A DNA stretch of 64,000 nucleotides from Lytechinus variegatus. Taxonomy: Eukaryota > Echinodermata > Echinoidea > Temnopleuroida > Toxopneustidae. This document shows positions 46,616 through 59,035 of the stretch, in pieces. The stretch lies in assembly GCF_018143015.1 (NCBI RefSeq), contig NC_054740.1, positions 52,448,779-52,512,778 on the forward strand, written 5' to 3'. Within the stretch, counting starts at the first letter, position 1; each line of letters starts with the position of its first letter. A model generated the notes under the pieces. That model was not told where the DNA came from and did not search any database. It was given only the letters and a program-made list of their open reading frames with translations. The position numbers were made by a program, and so were the translations under genes.

Positions 46616-49418
46616 ATACTCAACTGGGTTCAATTACATCGCGATTTATGAAATTGATGCAAACAAAATAATTCCAGATCCGCTCCGGCTCTCTCGCCCA
46701 TCGCCAATTAATTCCAACCCCAGAATAAAAGCGCAATCAGCCATTCCAAAGTCATCACACGGGTATCCCGTTCCCGAGGAGAAATAATTTACTCTTCTAT
46801 TTGTACGTATATCCAGGGCGAAATATTTTTGCTAGGTATATATGGGATCAGTAATCCCCTTTGGATTGGGTTATTCAACTATTTCCTCGGGCCTTGGGGC
46901 GTTATTGTCTGTCCATATCTAATTAGTAAACCGAAATTCTAGTTACTTTGGGATCGTACATTTCATTAAGCTTGTAACATTTTCGTATGTTCGCTTTTGA
47001 ATAAAAGTGCATTTTTATTTTGTGTTTATTTATTCATTCAATTATTCTTTATTAGGGGGAAGGGGGGGGGGTTATTTTCAAACTGAATCCAGTCAGTCCC
47101 AAATGAATGAATAATCAATAAAAATGGCTTATGATATATTTATTTATACACTTGTAAATGTTTATAGGAGGATGCATCTCAAAATCAGCTCAAACACAAG
47201 TCTTAGCTTGACATTTCAGAAAAGCTATAATGGGCCTAGAATGGTTAGTTATAACCGATTATCGCAAGACAATGAAATTATTCAGTTATACAATTTTCGA
47301 AAATCCAATATCATGCCATTCTTGCTTTATATGCCCCATTATCACTCTGAGATATTATGTATTATGGAGGAGAAGTTTAAAGTATGATCCAGACAATTCA
47401 AGAGTAGAAGACGTTCACATCAGGGTTAGATTAGTATAGGCCTTGTGCGAGATCCCAAATGTAATCCCTCTATAACTATCTCTAGTCTATTTATGTACAT
47501 TTGTACTCATTCTACTTGGGTAATTTATATCTATCTAGTTGATTTTGAATTCGGACGGCATAAAAAGTAAAAATCTGATGCTATCTCTAAGAAGTGTATG
47601 ATATACATTTCTGGGATAAACATTCGGCTTTATTAATAAACATCCAAGTTTTATGAAGGAGTAAATATAAACGCTTCCACAACATGGTTCAGTTTAGGCT
47701 GTAGTCAAGTTCAGGATCAATGCACACTATTTTTAAGTATATTGAAATCTTTGTCAAATATTTCCTTTCAGAGATTCAAACCTTATCTTGCCTATCCTAA
47801 ATGTTCAAATAGGTGGCAGTATCTTTTTATACCATCATGCTAAACGTTTTTGATAATGTCAATTCCTCATGTGCTTCTGCAAGAAAACACCTTTGGTAGT
47901 TCAACAAGCGATACAGTTTCTGCATATAGCTCGCCTGCCACTCTAACAATTTGTCTCTCGTGCTATTTATCCCGCACGTTATCACAGCTACAAGACTCCT
48001 TATCAGAATATTTGTCTTCTCTGATAAGAATGTCCATTCATTTTTTTTACGAAGGAGATAATAGTTCCGAGGGGATGAAAGATGATTGCAGCATCCGTAC
48101 CCACGGGTAGTGCAAACACGATCTTCTATACGCGCGTTGATCAGTCTCATAATGACTACCTTTCTTTTACGGAAATTTTGTACTAATATACCCCTATCTG
48201 TTTTATCTGCATACTAAATTTAGAGCAAATTCAAGGCAATTTCAAAGTCCATTGAATCAATAGCACGATAAACTCCAGCTGCAGACCTAGAGTCAATAAC
48301 AATTATGAGATGAATTATTGTCAAAGTGTAGCACTGTATTGAACATTGGGGGATCATGATTTACGATTTTTTTATTCAATTTTTATTGATATGATAATGT
48401 TGACCTGCTCACTCTTGGACGTGGCACCCGCACGTAATAGGTGTGCACATTCTGACAAACCAATATTTTGTGAGGGTATTTGTTACCCTTTCTCTTGGGG
48501 TTTAGGCGAAACGGTGTCTGCATTTTTTTTCGTTTCCTTTACATACTCTGACTTCATGCTATACATCTGTTCAATCCATGCCCTCTCCCACTATAAATTA
48601 TCAAGCTTGTTATGAATTCTGGAGATGTTACGGAAAGGTGGTCTGCCCCGTTAGGATCCATTATTGTTTCGTTGGGAATTATTGCCATATCTCATAAATC
48701 CTCATTCGAGCTTTGATAGGAAAATGATTCATCCCTCATTTTTTCCTCATCGTTTATTCATCGAAACACACACAAAAAATGGTATACATGTGTAATGTCC
48801 ATTTCCCGCCAAACTTAATTCGGGTTATCAGAAAAATTCCGATACCAACGTTATGCCATTCACATCACGTATAACTATGCATCGTTTGTGGCTTTGAACC
48901 AATTATCCGAGCCATTACAATTTAGGCAATTTGACAGAAGCACCAACCATGCTCACCTTTCCATCCGTTGCATTTTTTAGAACTTATTTTCCAGAATTCA
49001 GAATGTTTATATAAAGGCAGATAACATTGCAAGTTTGAAAAAAAAGACAATATGAACATGACAGTATGGAGCCTCTTAGTTTTGCTAAACAAATCCAAGT
49101 GGTAAACGGCGCCAATGTGACTATGAGAGTTTAAGATAAAGAGGTAATATTATTCGGAGGCTGAATTAGAGGCTAGTGAAAAGGCTAGCTCGGTGGGATA
49201 TGATATCTATCCACGTACTTCAACGGGGCAATATCCACATTATTTTGTTGTATGCCGGCAATATGCATACCATAAATTGGGGCATTAAGAGAAAATATAA
49301 AAGATCGGATGGTTATCCAAATCATTTCCGCGGTCGATTACTGACTTGAATTAGCTGCAATAAAGGACGCATATAGGGTGGGGGGGGGGGGTGATTCAGA
49401 GGACTTACTTATTATACC

Positions 49419-49703
49419 AGGGGCCCATCTGACAAAGAGTTGCGATTGATCCGATTAATCGCAACTATGGAAAGCCAGCAACGTCAACATCTAAAAAAAG
49501 GTTTGTTCAAAATATTTTCTTGAAATGACGTACAGTATGTTCATAATTCTATTCACTTTTTTCTTGACAATTCATTATGGTTCTCTTTGTTTTCAAAGGA
49601 CATTCAGCAAATTTCCTAAAGAAAAAATTCTAACATTGATGGATTTCCATATACCTTGAGATTGATTGGATCAATCATAACTCTTTGTAGGACGGGGTCC
49701 AGG
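49419..49703. mobile_element. MITE, GCCCGTCTTACAAAGAGTT family, copy 3
   Basis: The left arm CAGGGGCCCATCTGACAAAG then AGTTGCGATTGATCC matches the right arm read backwards, CCTGGACCCCGTCCTACAAA then GAGTTATGATTGATCCAAT. Length 285 bp. The arms match those of 23549 and 33611, but the interior appears to run in the opposite order. No coding capacity. Confidence 0.85.
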
Positions 49704-50966
49704 TATCATCCAAGTAATTGCAGTAAACTGGAGGAGCTCGTTATAGGTTGATTGTCTCAACCCTCCAGCATCCGCAGATGATTGCTTTCAAATTGGTTGT
49801 CCAATCGTCCACGGGTCTTTTCTTACCTATCACAGTCCCAGATTATTTTTCCCTAACTCTTTCCTTTACCAGCCCCATTTAGACTTATGTCCACCTTTGT
49901 TCAAAAAACGAGGGGGTCTTTCAGAAATACTATACGCTGCTTACTCTAATTATCATACCCCGAGTACTGGGGTATAATAAAGGGTAAATTGAACCATGCA
50001 TTAAGTGGCATCTGTCACGGGTCGTCTAATTATTCTGCCTCATTAGCATCAATTTGCAAAGAAAAAAGGGATATGAATTTCCTTGAATACAAGAACGAGG
50101 CCTGCTTTGTGAATGAAACTACAATCTTTTGTTACCGCGTTCATTCATAAGGAGATGGATGGGAGGGGGGTAGGAGGTATTTCCAAACGACGCGTCCATA
50201 TCTTTTCCATACGGCGTACAAGACATACAAAACTTGTATTCAAAATAGTATTCTTGTATTCACAATTGTAATGTGGTAAAAAAATCATTTATTATCACAA
50301 TTTTCATTGGAACGAAATTGGAAATAACATAATAATCATGGAACTAATAGCACAATAACGAAATTACAATCTGGAATGCAAAATTTGAGATTTTGAGGGG
50401 CTTTTCTTTTACGTTTACTCCATTTATTAGTTATTGCTGACCTTACAATTTCATTTAAGATAACATCATACACTTCGCCTTTACTCGATTTAAAAAAAAA
50501 CTTATTTTCCAATTTTACAATACCATCAGATTTTTGTCAGTGGGATTCCTCGCAACTTAACAGAAGATATGAATATACTTGATATATGTTTATCCGTCAT
50601 GAAAGAAAGTAATTATAGACGGGAAAGAATAAAGTCGAGACTCGGCTACACTGGGTGACGAATTCAACAGACCAGCCGACAGTCTGATGAATATATCCAG
50701 GAAAATGCCTCAGGCAGGGGGAATTCAATTTTCCCCCAGACTTTCTTCGATAGAATATCATCTCTTCCCTTTCATCAAATTTAAAAACCATTCAAAATAT
50801 ATTGAATTTTGGTGACTATTGTAGGCCTTGGGCTACATAATACATGTACTGAGACACCCACTTTCCTGAAAAGTATTTTTTATCGTTTGGTTGTGTAATT
50901 TTGTCTCTCGTCCCGTTATGCAGTCTTGTTTTCGATACCCACGTTCACTAAGATCTTTACAGACTG

Positions 50967-51192
50967 ACACTGTTAAAATTAGTTTAAACAACGCTGTTAC
51001 TATGTTAATCGCACAGTAGTTGCTTAAACCTTTCAAAAAGTGTATAAAATCTTAAACAACAAGGTTTAAATTCAAGTGTATCATTATCAATAACTTGAGC
51101 ATGGTTGTTTATGATTTTAAACACCTGTTTAAACAACTCCTGTGTGATTCTTATAGTAAACAGCGTTGTTTAAATTATTTTTGATAATGTGT
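50967..51192. mobile_element. TTTAAACAACG-word MITE, copy 3
   Basis: The left arm ACACTGTTAAAATTAGTTTA then AACAACGCTGTT matches the right arm read backwards, ACACATTATCAAAAATAATT then TAAACAACGCTGTT. The interior has more of the same word (cttaaacaacaagg, tggttgtttatg, acctgtttaaacaactcc). Length 226 bp. Related to 23186. Confidence 0.75.
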
Positions 51193-52893
51193 AGATATTA
51201 TTCACCGATGTTGACAACAGATATTGGCTACGATCCTATATGAATATAGATCTATGAATACCTTAGAATTCTGAGATATTCTCTTCCAATCTAGTACTTG
51301 CCACACTTTTCCTCTTGACGATGGTGGTAATATTTGATATCTGAAACCTCAGATATTGTATACAAAGCCAAATCCATAGATTTTATAGTCCATACGAAAG
51401 CGAATAATTACTTCGTGACGTCAGTATATTCAAACTCATTTTTGTAATGAAATGAAAGGACTTGGAAGATAACTAATGTATATTTGGGAAAAAGAAGTGT
51501 GACGAATCAGACCGTATTAGTATTACATATTTTGTCAGGCCAAACTCAGATAACAGTGGTGTAGATATTTTTCCCCCATTCAAATTCTTTTCTTTTCCTA
51601 TATAGATAATTGCAAAACATATTCATATTCCAGAATGTTCTTAAGCTTTAAGAAAATAATATTGGCTATCAAAGCTATTTTGACAGATTCAACAGATAGC
51701 AACTTCAACTCGTGTGGATGGAGTGATTTGTCATGGGTGGAACTACGAGATCAAAAGTGTCATGTTATTTTGGATGGTTGCTGAACTTTCTTTATCTTTA
51801 TCTCTCTCTCCTTTCTATTTCTCTCTCTCTCTCTTTCTCTTCTTTTCTCCTTCCTTTCAGCCCTCTCTTTCCTCTCACACTCTGACTCCATCCAAGTTTA
51901 TTCTATAATTTTATGTATATAGACATCAGCCGGCCATTGCCAACTCCAATGATTTTCAGCGATGTCAAACGGATGTTATTTTGGTGGTTTTTTAATCCCA
52001 CATGTGCTCACTTGAGTTTGAGCAGAGTAATTTTAAGGAAAACATTTACATTGGGAAAATTGGGGATGATGGGTGGAATTTCTTTCTTTGGAAGTACCCG
52101 ATGAAACTCTCTTTTTTGGGAAATGGGGTTTAAGGTCATCAACAAACTCATTTATCATTGGATTCATGCACCGCTCTTTGGACACACCCAATCGGGCGTG
52201 TATACAATAAAGACAAAGATTGTAAAAGCAACTCATAAAGATTGAACTATCATGTGCGTAAGTAGAAGTATAGAACGAAAAATGCGTAATAATAGTAACA
52301 TATTAATGTTTCCAATATTGGGGAAGAAAACTGCGAATAATGCATTAAAGAAATTAGCTTGGTCTCTTCGCTCCCTCACGTTTTAGATCATTTTCCATTT
52401 CATTCTTCCCCAAGCATTTTTCTTTCACCCCTGCTTTTACACAAGTCCATGTAATCTCCTGACAGTATTGCCAATAAGCTAAAGTGGTAACGGAATAAAT
52501 GTGTTCTGAAACTACTATTGTTTAAAGTCAATGGAACAAGCTTATTTCCGTCTCAAATATTTTCTACCAACATTTGGCTGAGTGAGCAGTGATATATCTC
52601 CTGATGATTTCGACTTTGAATAAAATGACAGTGTATGGTACCTCTATCCTAAAATAGTTTAAGGTTTATTTCAAAATGGTCGAAAATAAATTACAAGAAA
52701 TTGTGCATATTTTGTACGATATACTTGCAACATGTTTTCATACCTTTAGAATTTGCTTCATTCTGATCCTTCCAATATAGGTTATCAAATACGTTATGCA
52801 TTCTTCCATTGCTGTTTGATGTATACTCACACCATCTTAAATCAAATCCGGCATTGTGTACCTGACTTGTTACTCCACTTTTACAACGTATTC

Positions 52894-53076
52894 CAGGGGG
52901 GCCTTTTCATAAAGCTGTTCGTAAGTTAAGAGCGACTTTTTTTAAGAACGACTGGTGCTCCTTTCTTAAATACGCGCTAAACCATCGCCAATGAATCTAC
53001 TATAAACAAGAAAGGATCACCGGTCGTTCTTAAAGTCGCTCTTAACTTACGAACAGCTTTATGAAACACCCACCAG
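52894..53076. mobile_element. Short MITE, GTTCGTAAGTTAAGAG arms, copy 2
   Basis: The left arm CAGGGGGGCCTTTTCATAAA then GCTGTTCGTAAGTTAAGAG matches the right arm read backwards, GGTGTTTCATAAAGCTGTTC then GTAAGTTAAGAGCGAC. The inner arms are nearly perfect. The interior matches 20033 (acgcgctaaaccatcgccaa, agaaaggatcaccggtc). Confidence 0.85.
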
Positions 53077-53716
53077 AATCATATCAAAAGACGGTCGTGA
53101 ATAGGAGGATCATAACATTATTTCAGTCTCATCTATTACTCATCTGAGACACCTGTTAAACCACTGGAGTCTGGTAGGCATATGGTACGGTGTCTTCACT
53201 GGGACAAACAAAAATAAATCCCTTCTCGAATGTCGCTCTTTTAACACGAAAAGTCAAAGATGCACGGGTAATGTCCTCGTGCTCTTGACTGAATGTTCGT
53301 CGAAGTACAGTTTGAAATATAGCAGAGGTGTGTTGTGTGGGTGTTTTCCCCCTCCCCCTCCCTCTCCTTTGAGAATAAAAATGATGACTTTGCTCACGTA
53401 ACAGCCAATAGATGCCATGACTAGAATAGTGGTAGGTGTCATGTGGATCATTATTATTAATTCAACGTTTTGAATTCAGTGTTGCAATATTTCCATTAAA
53501 CATGGTTTCCCACTGAGTTCCTTGTCACACGATTCAAATAAAAATGATCAATATGGACGACGTGCAGTGGAGCAACGTCATCATAATGTGGTCGTGTTCC
53601 TAGCTCTGCCGCCGTTAATCATCATACCCCCAGGTTAAATCAAATAATGTAATTAAACATAGCAAAGTAACTATATTTATCTTTTTTTACCCTTTCTTCT
53701 GCCTCGCGTTGCCTAG

Positions 53717-53849
53717 GTTACCATGTCAGAGCAGAGGGAAGCAGAATCAGCGACGAAAGAAGCCAACCCCATCATCGATGGCAGGAAAGCAAACGTCAAT
53801 CTGGCCTTCCTTGGAGCTAAGCCCAGGAATAACCCCACCACAAATGGAG
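53717..53849 (+). CDS. RBM24: RBM24/RBM38-family RNA-binding protein, coding exon 2
   Basis: Encodes residues 56-99 plus one base. It starts VTM, completing RNP1 (KGYGFVTM), and continues through [20 protein letters not shown], the signature end of the RRM in this family (vertebrates read [20 protein letters not shown]). The sequence after VTM ([13 protein letters not shown]) is more diverged than in vertebrates (ADRAAAERACKD-like). The acceptor is cctag after a long pyrimidine tract; the donor at 53850 is GTAAGA, phase 1, as expected from vertebrate RBM24. Exons 1 and 2 together form one complete RRM. The low-complexity C-terminal region is not in the window. Confidence 0.95.
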
Positions 53850-54059
53850 GTAAGAAGCACCCCCTCATCACTAGTGTACCGGATCTGGAGGGGAAGGGGG
53901 GGGGGGGCAGAGTGAACTCTGACATAACATTGATGAATTTCTTTTGCTTGTCATTTTTGCCCTCCCTGTCGATGTTTGTCAAGTATGCCACTGCCCATGT
54001 CTATCAGATTGCATCACCAACGCCATATTATCAACCTCCCACCTCATTTAAACCTTGCA

Positions 54060-57000
54060 ATATTATGCAGAGGCTTATATGAATAATTTTGCTTTCGCCG
54101 TAGGTCCCTTACGAATTAAGTTGCCTTTAAGGGCATATTATAACCGCGCCTTTTCTTTCTATTTCATTATTCCGAAATTGGTGCAGTGCGAGAGCCAATC
54201 GCTTGTTAAGAATACTCAAGCATGTCTGACCTTTTCGACTGTACGACGAATTTACTGCAGTGAATGCAGTAAATTTTCAGATCGCTAAAAAACTAAATTA
54301 TTAAAGCACCAAATGATGTCGCTCTGATTGCGATATTTTCTTTACCATGAATAAATTTTACTTAAAAAACACTTAATGGTGTAATGGAAAAACCATGTAC
54401 AGTGTTCAAAATACCCCTGAAAAAGAAACTGTTGATGCAGGCATCTGAATGGTTTAATATCGTCCAGTTGATTCACCATGTTCACTGAGTCGCCATTTTG
54501 ATATAACCATATTATTGTCGTATTCTCACTACTCGTGCATATGATAAAACCATTTAAAATCAATTTCATTTTTGCCCAATATCACTTTGCATGGTAAGCA
54601 TTTTCCGACTAATAAATATGTCCTCGTTCCATTGTCAACTGTGGGATCATGACGCTATTGGGAGCGTAGACCTTCGCATTATTGTGCAATGACAATATGA
54701 AGTTAAAACATGTCTGCTGCTGGTGATATTATTTGAAAAGATATGAAAATAGAATTGTAGAAAAAAGGCAGATCTCGCCAATTAAATATACACGAGCTTG
54801 TGAGAAGCGATTGAAAGTAATTAAAAACTCGAGCCGTCACAAAAAGTCAACACGACGACACCCTTTTCAGAATGATGGAATTGGGTCAGCTTATGATGGG
54901 ATAATGAGTGATGAAATATTCATTTTCAGCTTTTTAATTTGAATTACTGGATTTGTATAATATGCTGAATGAGCATGTTGAATTTCACTCTCTTTCTGAT
55001 TATGTAGTCGATTACAAAGAATCAGTGCTGATATGAACATAGTAGCTTTGCATGAACATGGTGAATTTCGTTTGTTTGACAATACACTCAGAAATATTAC
55101 ATCATTTCAACAGGCCCCATAAATGTCATGAACTTAAATGATTCCTGTGAAAGATTTGGATAGAAAGGTTAGATTATGTGGACAACGGTGGAGTTGGGAA
55201 AAACGATTTTGCCACAACTTAACAAAAAGAATATCGCCCATCAGGCTTTCAATTTTTTTTGTACAAAATGCGATACCTGGTTTTGTCGTTTCTTCTAAAG
55301 ACACGTTGCTACGAAAATAGAAGTATTGAATGCCAACAATTCCATTTGACATTATTACATTCCACTATAATTCTTCCCGGTCACGTTTCGCCCGCGATCG
55401 CGTGCTCATGTTTGGTCATACTCGATATTGCCCGCCGATATCTCCATTTCTGTTTCCATGGCAACGCCTTGCTGCAACCCATTTATGCTGTTCCGCCCTG
55501 GAAGACATCGTATGGTCAGCAGACCCTGTAAATGCATGTAACACGACATTCAGTTAGATGAAAAGAATGAAGAAGCCCCTCCCCCACCTGCAAAAAGGGT
55601 AAAAATCCACCGAGCGATATCATTGAATTTGTGAATTGTCGGGATTAATAAGAACTTTTGGTTTCCGTAGCAGAGATGGTTTCCAAAGGACATTCTTTGG
55701 AATTTCTCTTTACTCACTATTCCAGAAAATATTGCATGGACCTTAGAGAGAGAGAGATCCCTTGTCCTGGTAAACATGGTAAAGGAATAGATCTGTTTTC
55801 TTTGGTCCCATGTTTCAAAGTTGTGTCAACAATCATTGGTGTCCATTTGCGTTGATTCATTAAAAATGTTTTCAATCATGGTGAAGCGATTAACATTTTG
55901 GGGTCTTCATACCAATAAAAAACAAAACTCAGCCTCAATGAGGAGGAAGCTGTACGGATTTATACTTATTATTAAGAATATACAGTCCGAATGTTGATAA
56001 CTGTTTTGGTTCTTTTTTATTTAAAAAAATTGCTAAAAAAAGAAAATTTCATTTCTTGAAGCCCTCTAATTTTTAAATCGCTTCATTCATCAGTCATCTT
56101 TGCATTTAACTTTCATTAAAGTTACATACCAAGAGCCTCCTAATTTAGAGTTCCATCATGGCGATTTCTGTGCGCGCAATCAATATGAAGCCTCCGACTG
56201 GCACCTAAGGCATCTAAATCCCTGCATCCTTTGCAACATTCTTGCGATTTCGGTTACAATCCTCTATCAACTCATGAAACCCTTCTTTAGCGTGTTAAAG
56301 AGGGAAGGAAGACCATGGTTTTGTCATCAAATGTAAGAAATCAAGCAATGTCTGTCATATTCCACTTCAAATCGGCATCGGCGTTAGATAATCTTCCAGA
56401 GTGTCTTCGGGATACGCATTGTAGGTTTCTCGACCTTAGGGGGATTAAGCAATCCTAATCAAAAGCGAGGGAAAACGTCCCAAAATGATAAAGAAATCAC
56501 ATTATCTCGATATTATTTCCACACACGAATCCCTTTGTTGTTCGAATCTCGGGTGCAAATCCGCCACGTCGTGTAAACACCTCTTAAACGGCACTACACA
56601 TGTTGTACCTTCCTTTTTATTCTATCCAATATAACATATCTTATTTGTCAACCTCAGGGTTGTTGGATCTAAATACTCGGAGTTTTGTTCTATTTTTCGG
56701 GGTTTTTTCTGGAAAGAGTGAATGAATGGTGACGTCACTGTGTACATGGGGCCATGGTAACCTAGAGCAAACACGTGGTCATTCTACCTTTATCAGGACC
56801 TGTATAAACATACATCCCCTTTTCAGCGATCAGCGTTTACAGGTGTTGATTTTAGGCGCTTTCAAGAGACCTTTCAGGGCCCTGAGCTTAAGAAATAGGA
56901 TGGAAAAAACAATATTTTTGCCAATATTAATTTTGCATACATTCATTCAATTTAAATCTTTGAAAATCCCAATGGAAACATTGCTGGTCAATGCTTAAAC

Positions 57001-58250
57001 ATGATCTCCCTCTCTTCCTTGCTCCCCTAAAAATGCTAAAACAGTCGGTTAGGAAGCCCTTTAGAGGGCTACTTTGCTGTTGCTGTATCAAGAGTTCTTT
57101 ATCAAGTTGACCTCCTGTTGACAGTGAAAGCTTAAAGTGCACACAGAGGAGGTGGTAGTTAAGTCGAGTTTAAGAGGTGTTTAAGTCAACTTTTATGCGT
57201 CATGCCGCGACCACAGCAATGTAATCATTGCACCTATGTAATTGATATTTGATTGCTTTTGATGTGCATCAGAACGTTAGTTTGCCGGTGATGCCTCTGC
57301 ATCCGATGCTTCCTAGGAACGCGTCACTTGATTTGCGTCAAGTAACATTTAAGTATCCCGTCCTCATGTTTTCACTCATGTTAAATCATTTAGTGGTCGA
57401 GAGATGCCAACTGCGATTCTGATCACAAATTCCCCATCGGTGAAATATGACGAGGAAGAACGATCACAAATGTCCTGACTCTAGAGCCTTTGCACGATTT
57501 AGGGATTTTTTTCGGGACTTCTTGTTGACGTCGCTGGAAACTGTGAACTGAGAACAGAATGGAAATGAGAAATATATTTCAGAAGATGGTGGATGAGCCG
57601 AGTTTTTGATAAATATCACTTGAACAAATGATCCGGGTAGTCCGTAGGATTTAGGGTTATTGTGATATTCCATAATATCAATACGGAGTGCCTTGCAGAA
57701 CTTGCCAACTAACATGAATATTTTTTTTCATAAAAATTCACCAGTGATTTATAATGAGAGTTTTCCCGTTTGCTTATCATATCACATAATCATGATGTCA
57801 CAAATTAATCATCTTTGTAAGTGACAAAAATAATTTAAACGTTGAAGTTTTCGACTCTTCTTTACGAAGATCGAAAGTTGACGATGTCAAACTGAATTAT
57901 TGAATCAATATTACCCTTAAATTAGAAGTCCTGGTACCTATTGACCCAGTGTGCTTAAACTATAGTCAATTGTCATCTCTGAATGATGGATCACATCGCA
58001 TTATGTGGTCGAGCCTACGGAAAGATCGAACAATATTCACGTATTTACCTTTAAATTTATGAAGTATATATCTTAGATTTAAGATCCTCCTCAAGTTTGT
58101 CACGGTTCTTAGAAATCTAGGTTGTGTTTATCTACTGCGGGGGCCATGATTTATCACTATGTCATCGTTCAAAACATGAGACGAATGGCTCAACAACATG
58201 AAAGCTCAACCTTTGGATGGCGAGTAAATTCATATGAATGCGTTTTCTGG
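54060..58250. other. Plain intronic stretch
   Basis: No recognisable exon, RNA gene or bounded repeat. Balanced-GC pieces at 55370-55520 and 57200-57350 are the only segments that stand out by composition. Confidence 0.4.
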
Positions 58251-58289
58251 CTTTAATACTAGGCTAAAATCTCACAAACTCTCTTGAGA

Positions 58290-58510
58290 AGGATGAGAAT
58301 AGGAAGAGGTGGAAGATTAAGAAGGTGAAAATGAATAAAAAGCAGCTGGAGAACAAACGCAAGACAGCAAGATTAAAAAGAAGAATAAAAAGACGAAAAT
58401 GATGGTAAAGATGGTGACGATGATGATGATAAAAGGTTAAGGAAAAGAAGAAGATGATGAAGAAGAAGAAGGAGGAGAAGAAGAAAGAAAGAAACAAAGA
58501 AGGATACACC
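58290..58510. repeat. Purine-rich AAGAAG/GATGAT tract
   Basis: GAAGAAGA and GATGATGATG units, sense strand. A Phe-rich minus-strand frame through it is an artefact. Confidence 0.7.
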
Positions 58511-58949
58511 TCGTCAACAAGAAACAACAGTTTTACCATATTTAACCATGGATTTTGAGCATGATGAGCGCATCAAATTGGTGACAAACCATTGAATTGG
58601 CAACGATTCGAGAGTCTTTACGTGTTGATTTGCTCATCTCCTTACCGAGAAATCGATGCGAGTATCTAACGCTGATCTGGAAACAGGAGAAACTAGGACA
58701 AGCGATAAGGGTGAGGTTTGGAGTTCAATGTCCTTTTCATTTGTAGCAAAATGTATGCTGCTTACAAGATAAAATGGCATGGTTAGTGGTGGTCGTAGGT
58801 GATTTCGTTGCTGATGTGGTTGAAACAAGCACTTAGGCTGTTAAGACTGGTTTTGGTGATGTAAGTGGTTTTGTCCTTTCAGCTTTTGTCATTTTCTGTA
58901 GTTCTTCATACTGCTATATTGTTTGCATTGATGATTTTCTGACGTCTTT

Positions 58950-59035
58950 ATACCGTGACCCGTATGTAATGGCGGCATGTGATATTTGAACCCTAGACCT
59001 TCTGTTTATGATACCCGTCCTTCAACGACCAAATT
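58950..59035 (-). mobile_element. Possible SINE family B head remnant
   Basis: On the minus strand AACAGAAGGTCTAGGGTTC, then AAATATCACATGCCGCC, resembles the ACAGAGGGTCATGGGTTCG box B region of 26484. Only about 80 bp are alignable by eye. Confidence 0.35.

Larger units (their letters stand above)
40748..53716 (+). other. RBM24: Intron 1 of the RBM24-like gene (12,969 bp)
   Basis: Bounded by GTAAGT and a pyrimidine-rich acceptor (tttaccctttcttctgcctcg ... cctag), phase 0. It splits RNP1 between F55 and V56. I found no other gene inside. It holds MITEs at 49419, 50967 and 52894, a hairpin at 45229, a pyrimidine tract at 46340-46610, G-rich runs at 43300 and 44246, and AT-rich AATGAT repeats at 44335. 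Several GC-balanced, non-repeat segments (for example 43000-43180 and 45480-45700) are candidate regulatory DNA but carry no direct evidence. Confidence 0.9.

Noticed and set aside
53723-54082. Frame continuing from exon 2 past its donor
   Set aside because: It reads through a consensus GTAAGA donor into G-rich intron. The exon end agrees with the family's known phase-1 junction, so the extra residues are treated as intron.
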